Source of the DNA: Corallococcus sicarius
Lineage (GTDB): Bacteria > Myxococcota > Myxococcia > Myxococcales > Myxococcaceae
Assembly (NCBI RefSeq): GCF_003611735.1
Contig: NZ_RAWG01000014.1
Span: 1-62,878, forward strand
DNA length: 62,878 bases
Direction: 5' to 3'
Made by a program: the position numbers and the translations under genes. Below are positions 24,877 through 40,847 of the stretch, in pieces. Below the pieces are notes generated by a model. It worked only from the letters and a program-made list of their open reading frames with translations, was not told where the DNA came from and searched no databases. The number at the start of each line of letters is the position of its first letter. The stretch's first letter is position 1.

Positions 24877-26853
24877 TCAGCTCGGCGTGCGCGACAGGTC
24901 CGCGGGCGCCGCCGCCTGCGACGCGGTGTTGCGGGGCAGCCAGACGTTGAAGGTGGAGCCCTGGCCGGCCTGGCCCGAGGACTCCGCCCAGATGCGGCCG
25001 CCGTGCTGCTCCACGATGCCCTGGCTGATGGTGAGCCCCAGCCCCAGGCCTCCGTACTTGCTGCCGTGCGCGCGGCCGAAGCGCTCGAAGATGAGCCGCT
25101 GCTTCTCCAGCGGGATGCCCACGCCCTGGTCCTTCACGCACAGGTGCACGCCGGTGTCGCCGTCCGCCACCAGGCGCACCACCACCTGCCCACCCTCGGG
25201 CGAGTAACGAATGGCGTTGGACAACAGGTTCGTCAGCACCTGGTCCAACCGCCCGCGGTCCCACGTGCCCTCCAGGTGCTCGGGCACCTCCACCTTCAGC
25301 TCGTGCGTCTGCGACAGCACCGCCATCCGGTCCCGCGTCTCCACCACCAGCTGGGACAAATCAAACGACTCCAGCTCCAATGACAGACGCCCGGCCTGCA
25401 GGCGGCTGATGTCCAGCAGGTCCTCCACCAGCTTCGCCATCCGGTCGATCTGCCGGTTGATGATCTGCAGCGACTTGCCGGGCCCGGCCTCCGTCTGCCC
25501 GCCCAGCTTGAGCAGCGCCAGGTGCGCGTGGCCCTTCGCGGCCGCCAGCGGCGTGCGCAGCTCGTGGCTCGCGGCGGCGAGGAACGCGTCCTTCGCCTCG
25601 CTGGCCAGCCGCAGCGCGGTCTCCGCCCGCTGACGCTCCGTGATGTCGCGCGCCACGGAGATGAAGCGGCCCGGGCCCTCGCCCTCCGCCACGTACTGGA
25701 GCACCACCTCCACCGGCACCTCCGTGCCGTCGCGGCGCCGGTGGTTCGTGGTGTACGTCTGCGACGGCAGCGTGCCGGACATCAGCGGCGCCAGCAGCTT
25801 GCGGAAGCCCGTCTCGTCGAAGGCGCTCTCCACCTCCAGCACCGACAGGCCCACCAGCTCGTCCACGCTGGAGTTGAGCTGCTTGGCCGCGCCCGCGTTG
25901 GCGTACGCCAGCACCAGCGTGTCCGGGGAGAACATCAGGACGCAGTCCAGCGTCGAGTCCAGCGTCGTCTTGAAGCGCGCCAGCGTCTCCTCGGCGCGGC
26001 GCTTGTCGTCGATGTCGGTGGCGATGGCCAGCCAGCCCACCAGCGCCCCGTGCTCGTCGTGCTCCGGCACCGCGCGCGCCAGGTGCCAGCGGTAGACGCC
26101 GTCCTTGCGCCGCAGCCGGAACTCGTTCGCGCTGCCCTGAATCTTGAGGGACACGGCCTCGCCCCACTCGCCGCGCATCCGCTCGCGGTCCGCCGGGTGC
26201 ACGTCCTGCAGGAAGGCCGCGAGCGACAGCTCATAGCCCTCCTGGTGGCCGGTGTACTCGCGCCACGCCCGGTTGGCGTACGTCAGCGCCCCGTCCGCGC
26301 GGGCGGCCCACATGGGCTCCGGCAGGGACTCCGTAAGGCGCCGGTAGCGCAGCGCGCTCTGGCGCTCCAGCATCTCCCGGTCGCGCTGACGCAAGAGCGC
26401 CGCCTGGCGCTGGAGCTGCTGCTCCTTGAGGAACAGGTCCACGAAGACGCTGACCTTCGAACGGAGGATCTCCGGGTCGAAGGGCTTGAGCAGGTAGTCC
26501 ACCGCGCCGTGCGCGTAGCCCTTGAAGACGTGGGCCGCGTCGCGGCTGAGCGCGGTGAGGAAGATGATGGGGATGGTGCGCGTGCGCTCGCGCTGCTTGA
26601 TGAGCGCCGCCGTCTGGAACCCGTCCAGCCCCGGCATCTGCACGTCCATCAGGATGACCGCGAAGTCCCGCTGGAGCAGCTGCTTGAGCGCGTCCTCGCC
26701 GCTGGTGGCCTTCACCAGCTCCTGCCCCAGCGGCTCGAGGATGGCCTCGAGCGCCAGCAGGTTGGCCGGGTGGTCATCCACCATCAGGATGGCCGCGCGC
26801 GGCGCGTGCGCGGCATCCTGGGGACGTTCCGGAGTGGGTTCTGTTGAGTTCAT
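24877..26853 (-). CDS. Hybrid kinase: receiver - PAS - PAS - HisKA - HATPase
   Basis: A 658-residue soluble sensor kinase. An N-terminal receiver domain (ILMVDDHPANLL, phospho-aspartate Asp70 in VILMDVQMPG, lysine in YLLKPFDP) is followed by a coiled coil, a PAS domain with PAC (about 180-300, EFRLRRKDGVYRWHLARAV), a second PAS (FKTTLDSTLDCVLMFSPD ... RDITERQRAE), HisKA with the histidine in [14 protein letters not shown] (about 430) and HATPase_c (NLLSNAIRYSPEGG, VKDQGVGIP, GLGLGLTISQGIVEQHGG). Receiver-first kinases often take phosphate from, or are tuned by, another kinase. The very large kinase upstream, 118 bp away on the same strand, is a natural partner. No strong ribosome-binding site precedes ATG 26853. 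Confidence 0.9.
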   Translation of the reverse strand: MNSTEPTPERPQDAAHAPRAAILMVDDHPANLLALEAILEPLGQELVKATSGEDALKQLLQRDFAVILMDVQMPGLDGFQTAALIKQRERTRTIPIIFLTALSRDAAHVFKGYAHGAVDYLLKPFDPEILRSKVSVFVDLFLKEQQLQRQAALLRQRDREMLERQSALRYRRLTESLPEPMWAARADGALTYANRAWREYTGHQEGYELSLAAFLQDVHPADRERMRGEWGEAVSLKIQGSANEFRLRRKDGVYRWHLARAVPEHDEHGALVGWLAIATDIDDKRRAEETLARFKTTLDSTLDCVLMFSPDTLVLAYANAGAAKQLNSSVDELVGLSVLEVESAFDETGFRKLLAPLMSGTLPSQTYTTNHRRRDGTEVPVEVVLQYVAEGEGPGRFISVARDITERQRAETALRLASEAKDAFLAAASHELRTPLAAAKGHAHLALLKLGGQTEAGPGKSLQIINRQIDRMAKLVEDLLDISRLQAGRLSLELESFDLSQLVVETRDRMAVLSQTHELKVEVPEHLEGTWDRGRLDQVLTNLLSNAIRYSPEGGQVVVRLVADGDTGVHLCVKDQGVGIPLEKQRLIFERFGRAHGSKYGGLGLGLTISQGIVEQHGGRIWAESSGQAGQGSTFNVWLPRNTASQAAAPADLSRTPS

Positions 26854-26971
26854 GTGCGCAGCAGGAGAGCGCTTGTGCCTGGGGGCCAAGGCACGGCGGG
26901 CAAGGCTAGGGCCGCCCCCTTCCATACGGAAGTGCAAAGGGGGCCCGACGGTGGATCGCCGTCGTTGAGTA

Positions 26972-34462
<7,491 letters not shown>

Positions 34463-34600
34463 GAACTTCCAATGAGTTCGCGGACTTGTCGAATCCAAAG
34501 CCGGAAGGGGAAGGCATTTTCTGTCAGGCACTGAACGACCTGCCTGGACGTGGATCACGTCATCCCTGGAAGCCCTGGAGCGGGCTTCCAGATAACAGGT

Positions 34601-35503
34601 TCAGGGTGGCGTGGCTGTACACGGGAAGCCGTCGCAACCCTGCACATACAGTGCTCGGCCCGGGAGTCGCCGGGCAGGCGCGCGCGTCCGGGCAGGCACC
34701 GCCTGATGGGTGCCCGTTCGCACATCGAAGCGGAGCGCGGCCGGGGCGGGCACGCCCTCCTGGGGAGGCGCCGCGCCACAGGCGAGCAGGACCTGATCCG
34801 CGGTGTCCAACCACCACAGGAACTCGACGGGGCACGGGGCTTCCGCGCGGACGAGCGCCAGGGTGCGTGCCTCGTAGACGAGCACTCCGCCGCCCCACTC
34901 CACGGCCGCCAGCAGGCCGCCCGGCCCCACGGAGAGCCGCCCTCCGGTACCGGGGACCTGCGCCTGTCCCAGCACCTTGCCGTCCGGGGCCACGGAGACG
35001 AGCTGTCCGGCGGCATCCAACGCAATCACTCCGCCCGCGTGGCCGATGAGCCACTCCGGTGGAGTGATGTCGCCGACCGGTTGGAGGGTGCCGTCGCGCT
35101 CCCGCAGCAGGTGGCCGCCGGTGGCGACCCAGAGGTGGCGCTCCCCATCGAAGGCGAGCGCGGTGGCGCCGGGGAGCTCCAGCCGCGCGTGGGTGCCGTC
35201 CTCGCCGCAGACGGCGACGATGCGGGGCCCGAACACCGCCGCGCGCGATGCATCCGGCGCCACGGCCCAGCCCAGCCGCGTGGCTCCGGCGAGCTGCCGC
35301 GACAGACAGTCATTGAGCGCGCCCAGGTAGGCGTCACCGACGGGTGAGGCGATGAGGTACGGCAGGCTGGTGGTGGCGACGTAGAGCAGCAGCCCCAGGC
35401 CCGCGGCGATGACGAGCGTGAGCGGCCACGCGCGGGCGCTCACGCCTCGCAGGAGTCGTGCGCTTTTGCGGCCCGTAGCCAGAGGCCCTCCCCGTCCGCC
35501 CAC
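34601..35503 (-). CDS. Membrane-anchored beta-propeller-like protein, unknown
   Basis: A 300-residue protein with a short cytoplasmic N-terminus, one membrane helix (PLTLVIAAGLGLLLYVATT) and an extracytoplasmic part made of repeated short strands with DG/GG turns (HLWVATGGHLLRERDGTL, GVIALDAAGQLVSVAPDG, GRLSVGPGGLLAAVEWGGG). This looks like a WD40/NHL-type propeller of four to five blades, judged by pattern only. Four cysteines may form disulphides (CLSR, VCGEDG, APCPVE, CDGFPC). The start is GTG 35503, since a strong GGAAGGGAG site lies about 7 nt upstream; the frame is open further up to 35686. Its neighbours are unrelated. Confidence 0.72.
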   Translation of the reverse strand: MGGRGGPLATGRKSARLLRGVSARAWPLTLVIAAGLGLLLYVATTSLPYLIASPVGDAYLGALNDCLSRQLAGATRLGWAVAPDASRAAVFGPRIVAVCGEDGTHARLELPGATALAFDGERHLWVATGGHLLRERDGTLQPVGDITPPEWLIGHAGGVIALDAAGQLVSVAPDGKVLGQAQVPGTGGRLSVGPGGLLAAVEWGGGVLVYEARTLALVRAEAPCPVEFLWWLDTADQVLLACGAAPPQEGVPAPAALRFDVRTGTHQAVPARTRAPARRLPGRALYVQGCDGFPCTATPP

Positions 35504-35738
35504 GCACGCTCCCTTCCGGACCGGAGGACAGCACAGAACTGGCGCGAAGAGGCGCCTGCGATGCCTGGAAGGTCTCCAAGGGAGCTTGCGCCGTCCCCCC
35601 CGCTGCCGCCCTGCGGGCGTCCCTCCAGGCTGCCGACCTGCCATGAGCCGGCTTCTTTCCCAGGGTTGCGGTGTCCGGTGATGCACACACCTTTACGACA
35701 CCAAGCGCCGGTCCAAGCACCGGAAAGGGATTCCAGAC

Positions 35739-36488
35739 ATGCGACGCTCCATCACCACCGCGGCCCTCGCCTTCAGCTTCATGCTCTCCACCACCGCGCT
35801 CGCGCAGCAGACCGGCAGCGGGTCCAGCGCCGGCACGACGTCCGGCTCCACGGGCACCTCGTCGGGGATGACCAGCCCCGGGCAGACCGGGAGCGCGGGC
35901 TCCAGCGGCACCTTCACGCCGGGCAGCACCAACTCCACGGGCGTGGACACCAGCGGCTCCGCGACCGGCATCGGAGGTTCGGGCACCACCGGCACCGGGA
36001 GCACTTCCGGCACGGGCGGCACGTCGCCCTCCACCGGGACGGGCACGAGCACGGGCACCGGCGGCTACACGTCACCCTCCACCGGGACGGGCACGAGCAC
36101 GGGCACCGGCGGCTACACGTCACCCTCCACCGGGACGGGCACGAGCACGGGCACCGGCGGCTACACGTCGCCCTCCACCGGCACGGGGACCAGCACCGGC
36201 ACCTACGGTGGCTCGGGCACGAGCACCGGGACGATTGGCGGTAGCGGCTCCAACAGCACCGGCACCATGGGCGGCAGCGGGACGGGCACCACGGGCTCCA
36301 CCGCGCCCGGCACCGAAGGCACCACCGGCACGGGCGGCGCGGGCACCACGGGAGCGCCGGGCACCGCCGGCGGCGTGGGAGGCAGCGGCACCAGCGGCTC
36401 CGGCGGCACCATGGGCGGCGTGGGCGGCACCGGCACCGGCACGGGCGGCGCCACCGGGACCTCCTCGGGCGGCGTGGGCGGCCAGTAA
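35739..36488 (+). CDS. Secreted Gly/Ser/Thr-rich repetitive protein
   Basis: A 249-residue protein with a signal peptide (cleaved after LSTTALAQ, about residue 23) and a mature part that is almost entirely Gly, Ser and Thr, with three to four copies of a 16-residue repeat ([16 protein letters not shown]) in the middle. Only a few Pro, Val and Met residues break the pattern. AAAGGGA precedes the ATG. Such sequences are disordered and may be secreted matrix or surface material; function is unknown. A strong inverted repeat follows the gene. Confidence 0.7.
   Translation: MRRSITTAALAFSFMLSTTALAQQTGSGSSAGTTSGSTGTSSGMTSPGQTGSAGSSGTFTPGSTNSTGVDTSGSATGIGGSGTTGTGSTSGTGGTSPSTGTGTSTGTGGYTSPSTGTGTSTGTGGYTSPSTGTGTSTGTGGYTSPSTGTGTSTGTYGGSGTSTGTIGGSGSNSTGTMGGSGTGTTGSTAPGTEGTTGTGGAGTTGAPGTAGGVGGSGTSGSGGTMGGVGGTGTGTGGATGTSSGGVGGQ
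36021..36200 (+). repeat. 48-bp in-frame tandem repeat
   Basis: A 48-bp unit coding for [16 protein letters not shown] occurs at about 36021, 36069, 36117 and 36165, almost without changes. It is a coding minisatellite likely to vary in copy number between strains. Confidence 0.85.
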
Positions 36489-36515
36489 CCCACCCTGTGA
36501 CACACCTTGAATCAC

Positions 36516-36555
36516 GGCGCGGCCGCCAGCGGATTGCCCGCTGACGGCCGGCGCC
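36516..36555. terminator. Bidirectional terminator hairpin
   Basis: A long GC stem: outer arms GGCGC / GGCGCC and inner arms CAGCGG / CCGCTG around ATTGC. It separates the convergent repetitive-protein and MerR genes. Confidence 0.6.
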
Positions 36556-36566
36556 GTTGTCTGTCT

Positions 36567-37304
36567 TTACTTCGACGCGTCCAGACAGGCCATGGCCCGG
36601 CCCACGTACTCCATCAGCCGGGGGTCGCGGCCCTGGCGCCAGGCCATCTGGGGCTCCTGCTGGGACATCGTCTGGAGCGACTTCTCGATGCCGGGGTTGC
36701 CGCCGGTGAAGGCGCGGATGAGCTCACGCCAGCGGGTGGCCAGCGCGCGCACCGGCTCGATCGCGGGGTCGGTGCCCTTCTCCATCTCCTCGCGCATGCG
36801 CGCGATGAGGCGGGGCCACTCGGCCTCCACCTCCTTGATGGCGTCCTCGCCCAGCGCCTGGCGACGGGCCTCCAGCTCCTTCAACTGCTCCGGGGTGTAG
36901 TGCTTCTCGAACATGGTCATGGCCTCGATGGTCTGAAGGAAGTCGTCGGCGGAGACGGGCTCCGCCGCGCGCAACTGTCGTGCGATGGCATCCAGGCGCT
37001 CGCAGAGCTGCCGCTGCTCCGCCAGCTGCTCCCGTGCCCGCTGGAGCCGCAGCTCCACCACGCGCAGGGCGGAGAAGTCCGCCCGGCCCAGCGTCCCGGC
37101 GATCTCCTCCAACGAGAACCCGAGCTGCTTGAGCGACAGGATGTGATGCAGGCGGGCGATGTCCGCCGCCGTGTAGAGCCGATGCCCCGACGCGGTGTGC
37201 GCCGAGGGCTCGAGCAGTCCAATCTCGTCGTAGTGATGCAGCGCGCGGATGGAGAGCCCCGTGCGCCGGGCCAGTTCACCGACCTTCAGCTCCGTGTGCT
37301 GCAT
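36567..37304 (-). CDS. MerR-family regulator with TipAS-like effector domain
   Basis: A 245-residue regulator. The N-terminal MerR winged helix (KVGELARRTGLSIRALHHYDEIGLL, GHRLYTAADIARLHHI) leads to a dimer coiled coil (about 80-125) and a C-terminal domain with FEKHYTPEQLKELEARR and ATRWRELIRAFTGGNPGI, like the TipAS antibiotic-binding domain. Proteins of this type sense thiopeptides and other small molecules. An excellent MerR-type operator with a 19-bp spacer lies 47 bp upstream, so it is probably self-regulated. GTGAGG stands just before the ATG. The gene is divergent from rsgA. Confidence 0.9.
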   Translation of the reverse strand: MQHTELKVGELARRTGLSIRALHHYDEIGLLEPSAHTASGHRLYTAADIARLHHILSLKQLGFSLEEIAGTLGRADFSALRVVELRLQRAREQLAEQRQLCERLDAIARQLRAAEPVSADDFLQTIEAMTMFEKHYTPEQLKELEARRQALGEDAIKEVEAEWPRLIARMREEMEKGTDPAIEPVRALATRWRELIRAFTGGNPGIEKSLQTMSQQEPQMAWRQGRDPRLMEYVGRAMACLDASK

Positions 37305-37350
37305 GCCTCACCCCTTTCCAGCCACGTGTTCCCAAAGTGACTGGATGAGC

Positions 37351-37381
37351 TGGGTACAACCTCACGTCGCGTGAGGTGCAA
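37351..37381 (-). promoter_or_regulatory. MerR-type promoter/operator with 19-bp spacer
   Basis: Minus-strand -35 TTGCAC (37381-37376) and -10 TACCCA (37356-37351) are 19 bp apart, the over-long spacing that MerR activators correct. Centred in the spacer is the inverted repeat ACCTCACG-TCG-CGTGAGGT (37359-37377), close to SoxR/MerR box form. The -10 itself is weak, as expected for an activated promoter. Confidence 0.7.
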
Positions 37382-37451
37382 GGGGGAAAGCACGGGCCGT
37401 TGCGGAGGGGGTCGCCAAGAGGCAACGTCACTTGGTAGGGTCCCCCCCGGT

Positions 37452-37468
37452 CCGGCGATGGCCGCCGG
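37452..37468 (+). other. Hairpin upstream of a short ORF
   Basis: CCGGCG-ATGGC-CGCCGG is a perfect 6-bp hairpin, 14 bp before the ribosome-binding site of the 21-codon ORF at 37497. Its role is unclear; it could control translation of that ORF. Confidence 0.35.
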
Positions 37469-37496
37469 CTCCGCGCACCTCCAGGAGGCTTTCCAA

Positions 37497-37562
37497 ATGA
37501 ACCTGCCCCTTGTCGCCGACGCGGTCCCTGCCCCTTGCGTTCCGTGGGCGCTCGCCAGCTGA
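37497..37562 (+). CDS. Possible 21-residue leader peptide
   Basis: A short ORF encoding MNLPLVADAVPAPCVPWALAS. It is noted because a perfect AGGAGG (37483-37488) stands 8 nt before its ATG, the best ribosome-binding site in this part. It ends 102 bp before rsgA. It may be a leader peptide, a small protein or a chance ORF; the family is unknown. Confidence 0.4.
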   Translation: MNLPLVADAVPAPCVPWALAS

Positions 37563-37664
37563 GCCGGTCCGAAACACCCTCCGTCGCAGCGCGAGCCCCG
37601 TTCCCGCCAGGCGTCCCGGCATCCCCCGGCGCGCCAAGGCACCGCTCTGCCCGGAGTTCCTTCC

Positions 37665-38756
37665 GTGTCTCTTGAATCCCTCGGCTGGGGTCCCGATTTC
37701 GACCTCGCGCTGTCCACCTCGCAGTCCGCTTCCAACACCCCCCTCGTCCCCGGGCGCGTCGTGCGCCAGCACCGGGGGCTGCTCACCGTCCAGACGGCCG
37801 ACCGGGCCTTCCTCGCCCGCGCCGCGGGACGCCTCCTCCACCAGGCCGAGAGCGCCGAGTCCCTGCCCACCATTGGCGACTGGGTCCTGCTGCAACCGCC
37901 GTCCGGTGACGGCGAGGCCCTGATGCAGGTCGTGCTGCCCCGCCGCAGCGTCCTCAAGCGACGCGAAGCGGGCAGCGAACACGACGGGCAGCTCATCGCC
38001 GCCAACGTGGACGTGGTGTTCCTCGTGGCGGGGCTGGACGCCAACTTCAACCCGCGCCGCATCGAACGGGCCCTCACCCTGGCCTGGAACAGCGGCGCCA
38101 CCCCCGTCGTCATCCTGAGCAAGGCGGACCTCGCCCCGGACGCCGCCGCGCGCGTGCTGGAGGTACAGGCGCTGGCCCCCGGCGTGGACGTGCTCGCGGT
38201 GAGCGCGAAGGCGGGCCTGGGCATCGAGGAGGTGCGCGCGCGGCTCCCGGCCGCCAGGACGGGCGTGCTGCTGGGCTCGTCGGGCGTGGGCAAGTCCACG
38301 CTCGCCAACAAGCTGCTGGATGCCGCGCGGCTCGTCACCCAGCCCGTCCGTGAGGACGACGACCGGGGCCGGCACACCACCACGCACCGCGAGCTGTTCG
38401 TGTTGGACCAGGGCGGGCTCATCATCGACGGGCCCGGCATGCGCGAGCTGGGGCTGTGGGGCGAGGACGAGAAGGTGTCCCTGGCCCAGGCCTTCGCGGA
38501 CGTCTTCACGCTGGCCGAGGGCTGCCGCTTCAATGACTGCGGGCACGGCAACGAGCCGGGGTGCGCGGTGACGGCGGCGGTCAAGGCCGGCACGCTCCCC
38601 GAGGAGCGGCGCGCGAACTTCGAGAAGCTCCAGCGCGAGCAGGCCTTCGCCGCCCGTCAGACGGACCCGGCCGCGCAGCGCGAGCACAAGCGCGTCCAGC
38701 GCAACCAGTCGCGGCAGGGCGCGCAGCGGGCCCACACGAAGCGGCGCGGCGACTGA
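37665..38756 (+). CDS. rsgA: Ribosome small-subunit maturation GTPase RsgA
   Basis: A 363-residue circularly permuted GTPase. The order is an N-terminal OB fold (PGRVVRQHRGLLTVQTADRAFLARAAG), then ANVDVVFLVAGLDANFN, G4 SKADL, P-loop (G1) LGSSGVGKSTLANKLL, the HTTTHRELFVL switch region, G3 DGPGMRELGLW and a C-terminal zinc knuckle CRFNDCGHGNEPGC. The basic, Gln/Arg-rich tail matches RsgA/YjeQ. It checks late 30S ribosome assembly. The start is GTG 37665; GGAG lies 12 nt upstream. A terminator follows. Confidence 0.93.
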   Translation: MSLESLGWGPDFDLALSTSQSASNTPLVPGRVVRQHRGLLTVQTADRAFLARAAGRLLHQAESAESLPTIGDWVLLQPPSGDGEALMQVVLPRRSVLKRREAGSEHDGQLIAANVDVVFLVAGLDANFNPRRIERALTLAWNSGATPVVILSKADLAPDAAARVLEVQALAPGVDVLAVSAKAGLGIEEVRARLPAARTGVLLGSSGVGKSTLANKLLDAARLVTQPVREDDDRGRHTTTHRELFVLDQGGLIIDGPGMRELGLWGEDEKVSLAQAFADVFTLAEGCRFNDCGHGNEPGCAVTAAVKAGTLPEERRANFEKLQREQAFAARQTDPAAQREHKRVQRNQSRQGAQRAHTKRRGD

Positions 38757-38767
38757 GTCGCGGCAAG

Positions 38768-38800
38768 AGCCCTGCCTGGCATCCCCCGCCCGGCAGGGCT
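38768..38800 (+). terminator. Terminator after rsgA
   Basis: Perfect 9-bp inverted repeat AGCCCTGCC / GGCAGGGCT with a 15-nt loop, followed by TCCTC, 12 bp after the stop codon. Confidence 0.65.
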
Positions 38801-38935
38801 TCCTCATGGAATCCGCCAAGGTGAAGCCAACCCACCTCACGTCAGCTCCTTCACCCTGGGAATGACTTGTCCATGACAACCCGGGGACACCAGGGTTTTT
38901 GAAGTCGAGCGAAGCCAGTACAAGCGGGGGCTTCA

Positions 38936-40795
38936 ATGACTCAGCCGGAACGGTCCTGGATGCCGTGGATGTTTTGCGCCCTGGCGATGAGCATCGCGAC
39001 GACCGTCATGGCTGCGGAAGGCAAAAAAGCTCCGCCACCGAATTTCTCCGACATACAGACGGATCCGGAGAACCTGCTGTCCCCCGACAGAGGAATCGAC
39101 ATCACCGGCTACGTTGGACTGAGCGACTTCCGAGAGACCTTCACGCTCGTCTCAGAGCAGCAATCACTCCAGGCCTGGTTCTATCACTCAGCGTTCTCTC
39201 ACTCACCGTTCTCTTACTCACCGTTCTCTTGCTCACCGTTCGCAAGGCTTGACCTGCCCGGGCCCGCAGGCTGGGAAGGAGGCGGCGGGAGCAATGGACC
39301 TACCCTCATTGCCAGGCTCAAGATCGAGCGTGGTCGCCTGCTTGAAAAGGGTGCTCATGAAATTATTGAAGTGGAAGCCCTTGGGGTCACCAAGAAAGGG
39401 TATTACACGGGCAGTCTTATCGTAGTATTGGAGACTGTAGAGCCACAGCCCAACGGCGGCTCCCGCAGCATCACGATCCCCGTCCGTGTGCATGCGTTGA
39501 CCCCACCGGGATTCAAGGCGTTTTCCGAAATACCCCCCCTCCGCGGGACACGCTGCTGGGCCTGCTGGCTCCGGGACCTGCTTCCCCTGGCCGACGATGT
39601 TCCGGGCATGCGTCAGTTCCGCATCCTGTTCAATTCGCCCGAACTGGAGCGCTTCACGGAGGATTTCAAGCTGGAGTTGGTGCGCCCTGAGTCTCCCAAA
39701 TCAAAAACCGCGAGGACATTGACGACGGCTGCATTGGGCGCACCGCGACTGATACGCCAGGGGGATGAGGTCTACCTGTTCACGCAAGTGGACCCCAACG
39801 AACTGACGCCCGGCCGCCATGAAGGCACCCTGCGGCTCATCCTTCCGGATGGACAGGCCCTGGCAAACCTCCCGGATGAGGAAACGCGCATACTCGTCTA
39901 TATCCGGCAGGGGCCCGGCGTCTTATGCGGGTTCGTCTTCCTGGGAGCCCTGCTGTACCTGACGCTTCGTGCACTGCTCACGCGCCGGACCGCGTTCAAC
40001 CGGCTCACGGAGCAGATCAAACAGAGGGTCGGCACGAAAGCACTTGAAGCCCTGGAGGCGAAAGCCCTTGGGTTGACTTCCGACGCTGTCCAGGAGTGCT
40101 ACAAGGAAGATCTCCTGAGTCTGGAGCACCGACTGAAGCAATTGGAAGATCCTGCTTCGCTCCATCCCTCCCGGCATGTCCTGCGCAGACTCATCGTCCT
40201 CTACCGACTGACCGAACTCCTGCAACAACTCAGGCAGCAGCAGGAACTTCTCGAGACGAACCCCGGGCTCTTTCCAGAACCTCAGCGCGGCTCCATCATC
40301 CCCATCCTCAACAGCACCTGCAGGGCGCTGTGCTTCGAAACCGAGCCTGCACAGGTTCTTCAGCACCTGGCGATCCTTCGCTGGAACATCTCAAAGCAAG
40401 AGCAAGAGGCCATCCGCACTCAGCCCGGCGGGCGGCCCACCGGGCTGGCCTTCACCATTGAACGACTTCGAGCTCTTGAGGAGTTCGCCCGCGCCAACCT
40501 GTTGCGCTCGCCCATCACCTGGTTCTCCTTTGGGACGGTGGACGTTGTCGGGTTCATCATCTGCCTTGCAATCAACCTGACAGTCGCAGGCGCCTTGTAC
40601 GTTCAAGACGATTTGATCTACGGCGAATCCCTGACCCACTACGCGCTGACCACGGCCTTGGCTGCGTCCGCCTTCGTCCTGGAGTCCTTCCTCTTCCAGC
40701 TCATCGTGCGCGCATTCGGTTCGGCGAAGGGCCGGGGCGGGTTCGGCTCCCCATCAGGGAGCCCCTCGCCAAGCCCTCCCCCCAAGCCAACCTGA
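38936..40795 (+). CDS. Unknown membrane protein, first gene of a three-gene envelope locus
   Basis: A 619-residue protein with a signal peptide (cleaved about residue 26, TVMAAEG), an extracytoplasmic part of about 290 residues rich in beta strands, a membrane helix (PGVLCGFVFLGALLYLTLRALL, about 325), a helical cytoplasmic part of about 170 residues with a coiled coil (LLSLEHRLKQLED, LTELLQQLRQQQELLE), and two C-terminal helices (about 530-590) before a Pro/Ser-rich tail. I do not recognise the family. The GC content is clearly lower than in neighbouring genes, and an internal 15-bp repeat codes for four xSPFS-like units. The next gene begins 52 bp later in the same direction. Confidence 0.75.
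   Translation: MTQPERSWMPWMFCALAMSIATTVMAAEGKKAPPPNFSDIQTDPENLLSPDRGIDITGYVGLSDFRETFTLVSEQQSLQAWFYHSAFSHSPFSYSPFSCSPFARLDLPGPAGWEGGGGSNGPTLIARLKIERGRLLEKGAHEIIEVEALGVTKKGYYTGSLIVVLETVEPQPNGGSRSITIPVRVHALTPPGFKAFSEIPPLRGTRCWACWLRDLLPLADDVPGMRQFRILFNSPELERFTEDFKLELVRPESPKSKTARTLTTAALGAPRLIRQGDEVYLFTQVDPNELTPGRHEGTLRLILPDGQALANLPDEETRILVYIRQGPGVLCGFVFLGALLYLTLRALLTRRTAFNRLTEQIKQRVGTKALEALEAKALGLTSDAVQECYKEDLLSLEHRLKQLEDPASLHPSRHVLRRLIVLYRLTELLQQLRQQQELLETNPGLFPEPQRGSIIPILNSTCRALCFETEPAQVLQHLAILRWNISKQEQEAIRTQPGGRPTGLAFTIERLRALEEFARANLLRSPITWFSFGTVDVVGFIICLAINLTVAGALYVQDDLIYGESLTHYALTTALAASAFVLESFLFQLIVRAFGSAKGRGGFGSPSGSPSPSPPPKPT
39182..39243 (+). repeat. 15-bp coding tandem repeat
   Basis: Four copies of a 15-bp unit similar to TCACTCACCGTTCTC, in frame, coding SAFSH-SPFSY-SPFSC-SPF. 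The small differences between copies look like recent slippage. Confidence 0.8.
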
Positions 40796-40847
40796 AGCCC
40801 AACCCCTGAGCAGTGACTTCTCCCGATGAGGCCGGAGGAATTCCAGA

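Noticed and set aside
37441-37500. GGCGATGG in the rsgA leader as a possible fluoride riboswitch
   Set aside because: Only the first motif is similar; the downstream pseudoknot partner and the conserved AAC/CUGAUG parts are missing.
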